A stretch of DNA of 64,000 nucleotides from Paraglaciecola marina (GTDB taxonomy: Bacteria; Pseudomonadota; Gammaproteobacteria; Enterobacterales; Alteromonadaceae), in assembly GCF_004360155.1 (NCBI RefSeq), contig NZ_ML178720.1, forward strand, positions 339,078 through 403,077, read 5' to 3'. The notes below the pieces were generated by a model. That model did not search any database. It was not told where the DNA came from and saw only the letters and a program-made list of their open reading frames with translations. Numbering within the stretch: position 1 is the stretch's first letter; the number at the start of each line of letters is the position of its first letter. A program made the position numbers and the translations under genes. Positions 17,393-27,213 of this stretch are shown in pieces.

Positions 17393-18196
17393 ATGAGTCC
17401 CCAGAGCCACAATGCCGAGCAAAATAACAACGAAAAACCTCCAGTAGAGGCGCTACCAGATACAACTCACTTTGGTTTTAAACAAGTAGAAACCGACCAA
17501 AAAGTAAATATGGTGAAAGACGTATTTCAGTCGGTAGCCGCAAAATATGACATTATGAATGATGTTATGTCTTTGGGTATTCATAGGTTATGGAAACGTT
17601 ACACCATAGACTGTAGTGGCGTAAGAGCTGGGCACAAAGTATTAGATTTAGCCGGTGGCACAGGTGATTTAACTGCTAAGTTTTCAAGAATAGTAGGCGA
17701 ATCGGGGCAAGTAGTACTGGCTGATATTAATGACGCCATGCTCAAAGTTGGCCGCGAAAAGCTTAGAGACAAAGGCATTGTTGGTAATGTTGAGTATGTA
17801 CAAGCCAATGCTGAAGAATTGCCCTTCCCCGATAACAGCTTTGACATCATCACTATTGCGTTTGGCCTTAGAAACGTAACCGATAAAGACAAAGCTTTAG
17901 CATCTATGTACCGCGTGCTTAAACCTGGTGGCAGATTGTTAGTGTTAGAGTTTTCAAAACCTACCCATGACATGCTAAACAAAGCTTACGATATGTATTC
18001 TTTCCATGTGCTACCAAAAATTGGGCAACTGGTGGCAAATGATGCAGATAGCTACCAATACTTGGCTGAGTCTATTCGCATGCATCCAGAGCAAGAAGTA
18101 TTAAAAGAGATGATGGAAAACGTGGGATTTGAACAAACCACTTATACTAATTTAACAGGCGGTATCGTAGCCTTACACCGCGGTTTTAAGTTTTAG
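17393..18196 (+). CDS. ubiE: Ubiquinone/menaquinone C-methyltransferase UbiE
   Basis: UbiE adds the C-methyl group to the benzoquinol (and naphthoquinol) ring with AdoMet. The ATG at 17393 has a clear AAAGGA site and gives 267 residues; an upstream frame to 17339 has no ribosome site. The AdoMet motif [12 protein letters not shown] is near residue 85, and the UbiE signature [11 protein letters not shown] precedes it. Compared with E. coli (251 residues) it has a slightly longer polar N-terminus. It is first in a tight ubiE-ubiJ-ubiB operon; the next gene starts 2 bases later. Confidence 0.96.
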   Translation: MSPQSHNAEQNNNEKPPVEALPDTTHFGFKQVETDQKVNMVKDVFQSVAAKYDIMNDVMSLGIHRLWKRYTIDCSGVRAGHKVLDLAGGTGDLTAKFSRIVGESGQVVLADINDAMLKVGREKLRDKGIVGNVEYVQANAEELPFPDNSFDIITIAFGLRNVTDKDKALASMYRVLKPGGRLLVLEFSKPTHDMLNKAYDMYSFHVLPKIGQLVANDADSYQYLAESIRMHPEQEVLKEMMENVGFEQTTYTNLTGGIVALHRGFKF

Positions 18197-18198
18197 TT

Positions 18199-18834
18199 AT
18201 GCCTATTGCACAGATACTTACATCAGGGGTTGAGCTTGGGTTTAACCAATTACTAAAGCTCGACCCAGATAGCCAAGCACGGCTAGCTAAATTGAGTGGA
18301 AAGTCCCTGCAGGTCTCAGTAAAAGAGTTACCCTTCCCATTATTGTTTAACTTTTCTGAACAAGTTGAAGTAGGCGCTGTAATAGAAAGCAACGAACATA
18401 ATCAAGCCCCAGACTGTTTGATAGAATTAGACCTTAACACCCTTCCCAAATTGCAAGATAGCAGCCAGCTAACCCAGCTTATTCAGCAAAAGAAATTGTC
18501 GCTCATTGGTGATATCTATATCGCGCAAACCTTTGGTGACTTAATTAAAGAGTTAGATATTGACTGGGAGGAGCAGCTTTCAAAATACACTGGGGATGTG
18601 GTGGCCCATCAAACTTTTAGTAGTGCTAAATCACTATTTGCGCAAGCCAAGCAAGAACTTGAAAAAGCCGCAACAAATATTGGCACCCGAATGACCCAAG
18701 CTGACGCGGTAGCCGTAAAACCTATAGAAATGGCCTTGTTTAGTGAGCAAGTGAGCGATTTGCGTAGTGATGCAGAACGCTTAAGTGCCAGAGTTCAAAG
18801 ATTAGAGCAAACCCTAAAAGACCTCAAAGGATAG
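18199..18834 (+). CDS. ubiJ: Ubiquinone biosynthesis accessory factor UbiJ
   Basis: The 211-residue protein has an SCP2-like lipid-binding domain (about residues 15-115) and a C-terminal helical, coiled-coil tail (about 180-210, LRSDAERLSARVQRLEQTL). With UbiK it serves the aerobic Ubi complex, binding quinone intermediates. Its place between ubiE and ubiB, 2 bases after ubiE, is the standard order and is the main support besides the SCP2 pattern. Confidence 0.93.
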   Translation: MPIAQILTSGVELGFNQLLKLDPDSQARLAKLSGKSLQVSVKELPFPLLFNFSEQVEVGAVIESNEHNQAPDCLIELDLNTLPKLQDSSQLTQLIQQKKLSLIGDIYIAQTFGDLIKELDIDWEEQLSKYTGDVVAHQTFSSAKSLFAQAKQELEKAATNIGTRMTQADAVAVKPIEMALFSEQVSDLRSDAERLSARVQRLEQTLKDLKG

Positions 18835-18844
18835 TTACCCCAAG

Positions 18845-20470
18845 GTGAGAATTTTACGTTTTTATCAAATTAATAAGGTCATGTTAGAGCATGGCTTAGA
18901 TGAATTAATTCCTCGAAAATGGCTACCTTGGTACGCCAAATTATGTAGAGTCAGTTTATTTTGGTTACGCAATAAACACCCAGATAAATCCCAAGGGGTT
19001 CGGGTGCGTTTAGCGCTACAAACCTTGGGCCCTGTTTTTATAAAATTTGGACAAATGTTGTCTACCCGAAAAGACTTGCTTGCCGATGACATTGCCAACG
19101 AATTAACGATTCTACAAGACCAAGTTCAACCTTTTGATAGCGACATAGCCCAAAATATTATCTGCCAATCTTTAGGCATTAAAGATGTAAGCGAAATATT
19201 CAGTTCATTTGAAAGCAAACCTTTAGCCTCAGCCTCAATTGCACAGGTTCATGCAGCCAGACTCAAAGAGGGTGATAGAGATGTAGTGGTTAAAGTTATT
19301 CGACCTAACATTAAGTCGCTTATTCAATCAGATATTGAATTAATGCAAACCGCTGCATCGGTTTTACAAAAACTCTTACCCGATGGAAAACGCCTTCGCC
19401 CAGTAGAAGTAATTGCTGAGTACGAACGTACCATAATTGATGAGTTAGACCTGATGCATGAAGCCGCAAATGGCATTCAATTTAAGGTAAACTTCGAAAA
19501 CTCACCTGCTTTATATGTGCCCACTATTTATGGTGATTATAGCCGCAAAAGCGTCATGGTAATGGAGCGTATTTACGGCACACCCATCTCTGATATTGAG
19601 CAGCTTAGAGCCCGTAATACTAATATGAAACGCTTGGCAGAACGAGGGGTTGAAGTATTTTTCACTCAGGTTTTTCGCGATAGTTTCTTCCATGCAGATA
19701 TGCATCCGGGCAATATCTTTGTATCTACTGTGAATCCAGACGACCCTCAATATATCACCATAGATTTTGGCATAGTGGGGACACTAAATAGTGAAGACAA
19801 ACGGTACTTAGCCGAAAATTTCATCGCCTTTTTCAATCGTAATTATCGCAAAGTTGCGCAGCTACACATTGACTCTGGGTGGGTTCCATCTGATACCGAC
19901 ATTGATGATTTTGAAGCCTCTATCCGTAAAGTATGTGAGCCAATTTTCCAAAAACCTTTAGCAGAAATAGAATTTAGTAATGTCTTATTGCAGCTATTTA
20001 ATACTGCTAGACGCTTCAACATGATCATTCAGCCTCAATTGGTGTTACTGCAAAAAACCTTGTTATATATTGAAGGCTTGGGCCGTCAATTATACCCCCA
20101 ACTGGATCTTTGGGAGACCGCTAAGCCCTTTTTAGAAAATTGGATGAAAGAACAAATTGGCGTTAAAGCCATGTATCAAAAAATCTCAACTAATTTGCCT
20201 TTTTGGTCTGAAAAAATGCCAGAAATGCCAGACCTGATTTACGATTCATTAAAGCAAATCAAAACCCTACCAGAGCAACAAAGACAAGAATTTGAGCGTC
20301 AACAACTGGCAGCTAAACGCCAACATACTAGCTCACAATTGATGATGATTGGTGCAACCTTTATTTTGGTTGCCGCCTTGTTACCCATTTATCTCAAGCC
20401 CTGGTGGCCAAGTGCTACGTGTGCAGTGATAGGGCTGGCTAGTTGGGCTATGGCGTGGCGCAGCAAATAA
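18845..20470 (+). CDS. ubiB: Ubiquinone biosynthesis protein kinase-like UbiB
   Basis: UbiB is a membrane-bound atypical kinase-like ATPase needed for ubiquinone synthesis. The family motif KFGQ is at residues 67-70, the GLDELIP segment is at about residue 16, the catalytic-loop-like FHADMHPGN is near residue 280, and two C-terminal transmembrane helices span about 495-540. The start is a GTG at 18845; its distance to GLDELIP matches the E. coli protein, and no ATG fits better (the next, residue 13, would clip the conserved N-terminus). It is last in ubiEJB and is followed by a terminator-like hairpin. Confidence 0.95.
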   Translation: MRILRFYQINKVMLEHGLDELIPRKWLPWYAKLCRVSLFWLRNKHPDKSQGVRVRLALQTLGPVFIKFGQMLSTRKDLLADDIANELTILQDQVQPFDSDIAQNIICQSLGIKDVSEIFSSFESKPLASASIAQVHAARLKEGDRDVVVKVIRPNIKSLIQSDIELMQTAASVLQKLLPDGKRLRPVEVIAEYERTIIDELDLMHEAANGIQFKVNFENSPALYVPTIYGDYSRKSVMVMERIYGTPISDIEQLRARNTNMKRLAERGVEVFFTQVFRDSFFHADMHPGNIFVSTVNPDDPQYITIDFGIVGTLNSEDKRYLAENFIAFFNRNYRKVAQLHIDSGWVPSDTDIDDFEASIRKVCEPIFQKPLAEIEFSNVLLQLFNTARRFNMIIQPQLVLLQKTLLYIEGLGRQLYPQLDLWETAKPFLENWMKEQIGVKAMYQKISTNLPFWSEKMPEMPDLIYDSLKQIKTLPEQQRQEFERQQLAAKRQHTSSQLMMIGATFILVAALLPIYLKPWWPSATCAVIGLASWAMAWRSK

Positions 20471-20484
20471 CTTAGTGGTACATC

Positions 20485-20528
20485 ACAGATGTGCAACGAG
20501 CATTGCTGCTAACTGCACATGTGTTTTT
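20485..20528 (+). terminator. Terminator after ubiB
   Basis: Arms at about 20485-20495 and 20514-20523 pair over ATGTGCA/TGCACAT, with one bulged base before a further CAC/GTG extension. A T5 run follows at 20524-20528. The gene on the other side is convergent. Confidence 0.6.
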
Positions 20529-20534
20529 ACTTAA

Positions 20535-21494
20535 TTAAGACTGACCAAAGAAACCTTCTACTCTCAGAGCCAAGCCATAAGACGCCGAAAAGTGCTCATC
20601 TCTACGCCATAATACAAATGGCTCTACCTCATAAAATAGCCAACTTCTTAAGGTGTTTTTTCGCCACCGCATACTGACTAAGTATTCTTCTACTCGATAA
20701 TTAGGGCGGCTAAACCCTTCAATGTAAAAACCGGTAATAAGGGCATTATGCTCACTAAATTGCGTTAACTTTTGTAAGCTATGTAGCCAGCGCCAGTCAT
20801 TGGTTCTGTCTCTAAAGTAATAATGATTATTAAACCTGAACATAGACTTGGTGGTGGCTTTGTACCCAAGCTGCCAGGAAAAATCCGCCCCTAAACCGTC
20901 ACGGCTATATAAATAGGCTGATGTTTCCCACCGCAAACTTATTTTATCTGATAGTGAAAAAGCATTTCTATAGCTACTTTTTGCAAAGGGTTGTAGCCGT
21001 CTACCAATACCGATTCTATGGGATAAACCACTACCTGGGGTACGCTGCCAACGTAAAGCGAGACTCACTCTGTGTCTTTCTCGAATGTTGTCATTCCCAT
21101 CACTTAATAAATTATCGTCAGGGGATTCATCATCATAGTCAGATAAAACCACATCTACTCGGTTCTTGAGATTGGGTAACTTTACTCTTAATTTAAATCT
21201 TGGGCTTACTTCACTAAAGTCTCTGCTTCTAGGCTCCCACCCAAGTCTGATACGAGCTTCGCCATTCGCTTTTTCGTTAGTATCAAAATCTTCTAAGGCA
21301 AAAAAATTATCAAACCATAAGACACTATCATTTACTGAAGATGCAATGTTTTGATGCATTGTATCTAACCAAGGATAATCAAGAGCCTGCTCTTGGGCAC
21401 TGACTCTACAACAGATTAAGGCCAAAAAAAGGACATAAATGTTTTTTTTAATCACACATTTTCTCAATAAAAGATGTACGCCATGTGACTTCAA
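20535..21494 (-). CDS. Hypothetical outer-membrane-like envelope protein
   Basis: The product has a signal peptide ending near a VSA-Q junction, after either the ATG at 21494 or a GTG 13 codons in that would give a more normal signal length. The mature part (about 285 residues) is rich in Trp, Arg and Tyr. It has alternating polar/aromatic stretches with charged turns, the pattern expected of a beta-barrel with many strands. I do not recognise a named family. It lies between ubiB and tatA, transcribed away from tatA, with about 125 bases between the two starts. Confidence 0.65.
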   Translation of the reverse strand: MKSHGVHLLLRKCVIKKNIYVLFLALICCRVSAQEQALDYPWLDTMHQNIASSVNDSVLWFDNFFALEDFDTNEKANGEARIRLGWEPRSRDFSEVSPRFKLRVKLPNLKNRVDVVLSDYDDESPDDNLLSDGNDNIRERHRVSLALRWQRTPGSGLSHRIGIGRRLQPFAKSSYRNAFSLSDKISLRWETSAYLYSRDGLGADFSWQLGYKATTKSMFRFNNHYYFRDRTNDWRWLHSLQKLTQFSEHNALITGFYIEGFSRPNYRVEEYLVSMRWRKNTLRSWLFYEVEPFVLWRRDEHFSASYGLALRVEGFFGQS

Positions 21495-21561
21495 AGTTGA
21501 TATTTAGTGTAACCATATATTACCTAAATGACCAAACAAGGATTTTGTGCTATCAAATCCA

Positions 21562-21589
21562 GTGACCTTTTCATTTAGCTACGTATAAT
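21562..21589 (+). promoter_or_regulatory. Candidate sigma-70 promoter of the tat operon
   Basis: A consensus TATAAT at 21584-21589 lies 16 bases after a GTGACC at 21562-21567 (a weak -35). The tatA ATG is 31 bases beyond, with a TAAGGAG ribosome site between. Confidence 0.6.
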
Positions 21590-21619
21590 AGGGAGAGATA
21601 AGTCTTAAGGAGTCTATTT

Positions 21620-21871
21620 ATGTTTGGTATTAGTCCTATGCAGTTAGGGATCATCTTAGTAATCGTTATTTTATTATTTGGAACAAAAAAATTGCGCGGT
21701 ATGGGTGGCGATTTAGGTTCAGCTCTTAAAGGCTTTAAAAAAGCTATGAGCGATGACGACAAAGAAAAAGACGCTGACTTTGTTGCTAATGAAAAAGTAG
21801 AAAACAAATCTAGCGAATCAGCCGACAACACTGTGCAACAAACAAAAAGTGAACAAAAAGAGCACAATTAA
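21620..21871 (+). CDS. tatA: Sec-independent translocase subunit TatA
   Basis: TatA multimerises to form the passage for folded proteins crossing the inner membrane. The 83-residue product has one N-terminal helix (about 3-20), then [24 protein letters not shown], the family hinge and amphipathic helix, and an acidic tail. A strong TAAGGAG site precedes the ATG. Its stop overlaps the tatB start by one base. Confidence 0.97.
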   Translation: MFGISPMQLGIILVIVILLFGTKKLRGMGGDLGSALKGFKKAMSDDDKEKDADFVANEKVENKSSESADNTVQQTKSEQKEHN

Positions 21872-22170
21872 TGTTTGATATTGGCTTTTTTGAAATACTC
21901 TTCATTGCTGTCATTGCGTTAGTGGTGTTAGGCCCAGAAAGACTACCTGGAGCCATACGTTCTACTCTCAAAACAGTTCGAGGTATTAAGGGTATGGCTA
22001 ATGGCTTTCGTCAAGAAGTTGAGCAACAGTTTAAAATTCATGAGCTCCACGAAAATCTTAAAAAAGCTGAAGAGCAAAGTTTAGAAAATCTATCTCCGGA
22101 GTTGCAAAAGTCTGTTGACGAATTACGTGACGCCGCAAAATCCGTACAAAAACCCTATTCTAAAGAGTAA
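21871..22170 (+). CDS. tatB: Sec-independent translocase subunit TatB
   Basis: The 99-residue product has the TatB form of the signature: N-terminal helix followed by [12 protein letters not shown], then a long charged amphipathic helix. With TatC it forms the twin-arginine signal receptor. It is somewhat shorter than E. coli TatB (171), as in many marine relatives, the loss being in the variable C-terminal tail. The start overlaps the tatA stop, indicating translational coupling. Confidence 0.96.
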   Translation: MFDIGFFEILFIAVIALVVLGPERLPGAIRSTLKTVRGIKGMANGFRQEVEQQFKIHELHENLKKAEEQSLENLSPELQKSVDELRDAAKSVQKPYSKE

Positions 22171-22175
22171 CCAGA

Positions 22176-22919
22176 ATGGCCGACCAAAATAGCTTAGTTA
22201 CCCACCTAATTGAGCTTAGAAGCCGCGTTTTAAAAGCATTTTTAAGTGTATTCTTTGTGTTCTTATGCCTAGTATATTTCGCTCAAGATCTATACCTATG
22301 GATTGCCACTCCCTTACAAGAAGCTTTACCCGATAATGCACAAATGATAGCAACAGATGTTGCCTCATCGTTTTTTGCCCCCTTTAAGCTCACCATGGTG
22401 TTATCGTTTTTTATTGCCATACCTATGGTGTTGTATCAAATCTGGGGCTTTATTGCTCCTGGGCTTTATAAAAATGAAAAACGATTAATTGCGCCTTTGC
22501 TATTTTCTAGCACCTTGTTGTTTTATTTAGGGATGGCCTTTGCTTACTACGTTGTTTTTCCTTTAGCGTTTGCATTTTTTACAAGTGTCATACCGGAAGG
22601 CATAGTCAATAACACGGACATAAGCAGCTACTTAAATTTTGTGTTAAAAATATTTTTTGCGTTTGGATTGTCTTTCGAAATCCCCATAGCCATTGTATTA
22701 ATGTGCTGGACAGGAATGACAACCCCCGACTCCCTTCGAGAAAAACGTCCTTATGTGATTGTTGGGGTATTTGTCCTTGGTATGTTACTCACGCCACCAG
22801 ATATAATTTCACAAACACTCCTTGCTATCCCTATGTGGATATTATTCGAATGCGGCGTAATTGTGGGCAGCATATACACTCGTAAAAAGAAAGAAGACAC
22901 CCCAGAGGAACAAATATGA
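22176..22919 (+). CDS. tatC: Sec-independent translocase subunit TatC
   Basis: The 247-residue product shows the expected N-terminal [13 protein letters not shown] and six hydrophobic helices. It also has the [16 protein letters not shown] periplasmic/cytoplasmic signature near residues 85-100. TatC binds the twin-arginine signal peptide. It starts 5 bases after tatB, and its last bases overlap the start of the next gene (ATGA overlap), which therefore is probably made with it. Confidence 0.97.
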   Translation: MADQNSLVTHLIELRSRVLKAFLSVFFVFLCLVYFAQDLYLWIATPLQEALPDNAQMIATDVASSFFAPFKLTMVLSFFIAIPMVLYQIWGFIAPGLYKNEKRLIAPLLFSSTLLFYLGMAFAYYVVFPLAFAFFTSVIPEGIVNNTDISSYLNFVLKIFFAFGLSFEIPIAIVLMCWTGMTTPDSLREKRPYVIVGVFVLGMLLTPPDIISQTLLAIPMWILFECGVIVGSIYTRKKKEDTPEEQI

Positions 22920-23413
22920 AGTTGTTTACCCCCATTGGAGCATTATTATTTATAGTTAGCTTTGCTGCTTCAAGCAATGACTTAATAAATAACTTACAAA
23001 AATGTAAACAAGTCGAAAATGCACTCGAAAGGTTAGTGTGTTTCGATAAAGTTAGTAAAAATTTGCCGACAACCTACCAAGAATTAAAGCCAATAGCTGG
23101 CGTCGAGCCGCCCCCCCCCACGAAACAACAACCAAAGTTAAAAGGTGAAAACAAGCAGTTTGGAGTTGAGCATAAAGCGGACATCAGCGACTTACCGGCT
23201 ACAATTAGTGCAGTTATTACATCAGTTAAGTTAGGGCCATATAAAAAATATGTAATCCAATTAGATAACGGGCATATATGGAAACAAACAGATGACAAAC
23301 GCTTAAAATTGTCTAAGGGCGATAAGGTAATAATTAAAAGAGGTGCGCTTAATTCTTTCTTCATTGAAAAAGACGGAGTAAACACGCGGATGCGGGTAAA
23401 ACGGGCTAACTAA
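22916..23413 (+). CDS. Unknown secreted protein coupled to tatC
   Basis: The 165-residue product has a signal peptide (about 1-20) and then the pattern [20 protein letters not shown], a two-cysteine helix seen in many small periplasmic proteins (C-x-x-x-x-x-x-x-RL-x-C-x-D). A Pro-rich linker (about 62-75) leads to a C-terminal beta-rich domain (about 90-160). Its ATG overlaps the tatC stop by four bases, so it is translationally coupled to the Tat operon. I do not know its function. A run of nine C within the linker (23111-23119) is a potential slippage site. Confidence 0.75.
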   Translation: MKLFTPIGALLFIVSFAASSNDLINNLQKCKQVENALERLVCFDKVSKNLPTTYQELKPIAGVEPPPPTKQQPKLKGENKQFGVEHKADISDLPATISAVITSVKLGPYKKYVIQLDNGHIWKQTDDKRLKLSKGDKVIIKRGALNSFFIEKDGVNTRMRVKRAN

Positions 23414-23416
23414 TTA

Positions 23417-24229
23417 ATGAGCTGGATTGATATTGGAGTCAACTTAGCCGATTCAAGATTAGATGCTGAGCCAGTTATACAACGGGCCTTTAACGCTGGT
23501 GTTGGAAAATTAATTATCACAGGGACGAGTATTCAAGCTAGCTGTGACGCTTTAACATTAGCGAAAAACCATCCAAAAACATTGTATACTACAGCAGGTG
23601 TTCACCCCCATCACGCCAAAAGTTTTAACCATCAAACTCGTACTAGTTTAGAAAAGTTAGCCAATGAAGAGCAAGTTATTGCAATTGGTGAGTGTGGCTT
23701 AGATTTTAATCGCAACTTTTCTACGCCAGCACAACAACTCCATGCATTTGAACAACAATTACAATTAGCTAGCGAATTAGGCTTGCCTGTTTTTTTACAT
23801 GAAAGGGACGCATTTGCTGAGCAAGTCATATTACTTAAAAAATACCGCAGTGCTTTAGTCGGTGGCGTTGCCCACTGCTTTACTGGGGACTCAGAACAAA
23901 TGGCTCAATACTTAGATTTAGATCTGTATATAGGCATTACTGGTTGGGTTTGCGACACCAAAAGAGGTCAGGCTCTTAGAGACGCAGTTTCTTCTCTTCC
24001 CTTAGAACGATTGCTAATAGAAACGGATGCCCCTTATCTACGCCCTAAAGGTTTACCCAACAACCGAAAACTGGATAAAGGTAATAACGAGCCCGCTTAT
24101 TTACCGTTTATTGCGGCTGAATTGTCAAACCTAATGGGCGTTGAGCTGCAGACACTGCAACAAGCTTGTCACGACAACACCCATAAGTTATTCAATAAAA
24201 TTAAGATAGGTATCGGTAGTGAGCACTAG
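23417..24229 (+). CDS. tatD: TatD family metal-dependent deoxyribonuclease
   Basis: The product opens with WIDIGVNLADSRLD, the TatD form (IDIGVNL) in place of the HxH of the YcfH/YjjV relatives. It continues with TAGVHPHHA, AIGECGLDFNRNFS, HCFTG and IETDAPYL, all metal or active-site motifs of this TIM-barrel hydrolase. TatD is a Mg-dependent 3'-5' exonuclease acting on DNA and RNA; it is not part of the translocon. At 270 residues it has the usual length. It begins 3 bases after the preceding gene and overlaps the next by 11 bases. Confidence 0.94.
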   Translation: MSWIDIGVNLADSRLDAEPVIQRAFNAGVGKLIITGTSIQASCDALTLAKNHPKTLYTTAGVHPHHAKSFNHQTRTSLEKLANEEQVIAIGECGLDFNRNFSTPAQQLHAFEQQLQLASELGLPVFLHERDAFAEQVILLKKYRSALVGGVAHCFTGDSEQMAQYLDLDLYIGITGWVCDTKRGQALRDAVSSLPLERLLIETDAPYLRPKGLPNNRKLDKGNNEPAYLPFIAAELSNLMGVELQTLQQACHDNTHKLFNKIKIGIGSEH

Positions 24230-26102
24230 CATTCTAGGTACAAAATTATCTATAAATGGCTCAATAATACTTGCTGGTTTTTGTTGCATACTAATTTTTA
24301 TTATTGCAAATGCTCTAATTAGTAATAATGGAAAAAAAGAAGTAAGAATAGATAACCTACATTACATTATTGACTCAGCACATGACATTGATATTGACCA
24401 AGCCCTCAACTTTGAAACAAAAGATTGGCAGACTAATGATACAGACATCTACTCCCCGGCCATGTCGGACGATATACACTGGTTAAAATTTACAATCCAA
24501 GGAAGAGAGGCGTTAGGCCCTAAGCTATTAGAGATAGATAACCCATTTTTAAATCGAGTTCATGTCTGGTTTGTGCAAAAAAATAAAATACTAAGCCATC
24601 TAAGCACAGGTGATGAACAACCTTTTAGTGAACGACCAATTTTACATGAGAACTTTGTTTTTTCGGTGCCGGCAACCACAGATACTATCGACGTTTACGT
24701 TAGCGCCTATTCAACAGGGGCCATTCGCCTGCCAATATACCTGTGGCCAGAGAAGCTGTATTTAAGTTACGAAACTAAAAGTGCCATCACCATGGGGGTG
24801 TTTATTGGCTTGATGTTAGCTATGGGAATTTGTAGTTTATTCTACTTTGTCGCCACTAAAGCCTTACCGTTTCTAATTTACAGTGGCTATGTTGTCAGCT
24901 TGGTCCTTACCATTACCACCTTATTTGGCTTAACATTTCGATACCTTTGGCCTGAATCCACCTTATTTCAGCAAGATTCATTGGCACTTTTCGCCTCATG
25001 TTTACTTTGCCTGTCCACTATTTTTTGCGATCAATTACTCAAAGTAAAACTTTACAGTTCTCTGTTAAGCAGACTTTTAAGAGCTATTGCTACAATCTTT
25101 ATAATTGGCGCGGGGGTGAGTTTCTTCATACCTTTACCGTTATTTATCAATGCTTTTTTATCAATGACACTAGTAAGCGGCTTAGTTGTATTTTTGACTG
25201 GTATTTGGTTGTGGAAAAAAGGCTCAATTATAGCGCACTATTACACCCTTACGTGGGCTATGTTGTATCTTCTAGGCCTAGCAGTTGTTTTAGATAATTT
25301 AAACATAGTGAGCTTTAGCTTATCACCCACTCACTTTTTAATGTTAGGGGCAACGATAGAGACTATATTTTTAGCCTTAATTCTAATTATTAGCCATAAC
25401 AAGAAAAAACAAGCAGAGCTGATTGAACAAACCAAACTGTTAGATATAGAAAGACAAAGCCGTAACACTGCAAAAGAAGTATTAGAACTACAAAAAACCG
25501 CTACCGAAGAGCTTGAATACAAAGTACAAGAGCGTACTTTAGAGTTAGAAATCACTCTAAGAGAGCTTTCAGAAAAAAATCAAGAACTAGAAAAGAAGAA
25601 CACCTTAGATTCATTAACTGGAATTAGAAATCGTAGTTATTTTGATAAAAAATATCAGGCTGAACTTCGTAGGAGTAAACGAGAACAAACTCAACTGTCT
25701 ATTGTTATGTTAGACATAGACCATTTTAAAAGTGTCAATGACATTCATGGCCACTTAATGGGAGACGAGTGCATTAAAGTAGTAGCCAACATTTTGAAAC
25801 AATCATTAAAGAGGCTTAGTGATGATGTTTGCAGGTATGGTGGTGAAGAATTTGCAATGATATTACCCAGTACCGATTTAGAAGGGGCTTTAGCTCTGGT
25901 TGAAAAAATACGTATAGAGATATCAAATACAGAAGTTGTATTAAATGAAGCCTCAGTAAAAGTAACAATCAGTGCCGGTATCGGTACTGCAACAGCGGAT
26001 GTGACCATGAATGAAAAGAGCATTTTGGCACTGGCTGATCAACAATTATACAAGGCAAAAAATGCTGGCCGCAATCAAACTATTGGCAGCTATTTGTCTT
26101 AG
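24219..26102 (+). CDS. Diguanylate cyclase with 7TMR-DISM sensor
   Basis: Order: N-terminal membrane helix; periplasmic 7TMR-DISMED2-like beta domain (about residues 40-175); seven-helix 7TMR-DISM membrane region (about 185-390); coiled coil (about 395-455); C-terminal GGDEF domain with an intact RYGGEEF active site. An RxxD inhibitory site (RLSD) sits at the standard distance before it. It should make c-di-GMP in response to an external, perhaps carbohydrate, signal, and be feedback-inhibited. The start is a GTG inside the tatD 3' end, overlapping it by 11 bases, which suggests co-transcription. Confidence 0.88.
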   Translation: MSTSILGTKLSINGSIILAGFCCILIFIIANALISNNGKKEVRIDNLHYIIDSAHDIDIDQALNFETKDWQTNDTDIYSPAMSDDIHWLKFTIQGREALGPKLLEIDNPFLNRVHVWFVQKNKILSHLSTGDEQPFSERPILHENFVFSVPATTDTIDVYVSAYSTGAIRLPIYLWPEKLYLSYETKSAITMGVFIGLMLAMGICSLFYFVATKALPFLIYSGYVVSLVLTITTLFGLTFRYLWPESTLFQQDSLALFASCLLCLSTIFCDQLLKVKLYSSLLSRLLRAIATIFIIGAGVSFFIPLPLFINAFLSMTLVSGLVVFLTGIWLWKKGSIIAHYYTLTWAMLYLLGLAVVLDNLNIVSFSLSPTHFLMLGATIETIFLALILIISHNKKKQAELIEQTKLLDIERQSRNTAKEVLELQKTATEELEYKVQERTLELEITLRELSEKNQELEKKNTLDSLTGIRNRSYFDKKYQAELRRSKREQTQLSIVMLDIDHFKSVNDIHGHLMGDECIKVVANILKQSLKRLSDDVCRYGGEEFAMILPSTDLEGALALVEKIRIEISNTEVVLNEASVKVTISAGIGTATADVTMNEKSILALADQQLYKAKNAGRNQTIGSYLS

Positions 26103-26111
26103 CCAACATAA

Positions 26112-27119
<1,008 letters not shown>

Positions 27120-27150
27120 CAATTAAAGTTTTAATGCATCTAATAGCTAC

Positions 27151-27184
27151 AGGAGCTTTCAATTTAAACTTACGAATAGCTCCT
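27151..27184. terminator. Weak hairpin between hemB and the convergent GGDEF-EAL gene
   Basis: Arms AGGAGCT (27151-27157) and AGCTCCT (27178-27184) pair exactly around a 20-base loop. A T7 run occurs about 25 bases later. Its position between convergent genes suggests termination, but the long loop makes it a weak call. Confidence 0.35.
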
Positions 27185-27213
27185 ACTCTAGCCCCAAAAC
27201 AGTGTCACTTTTT

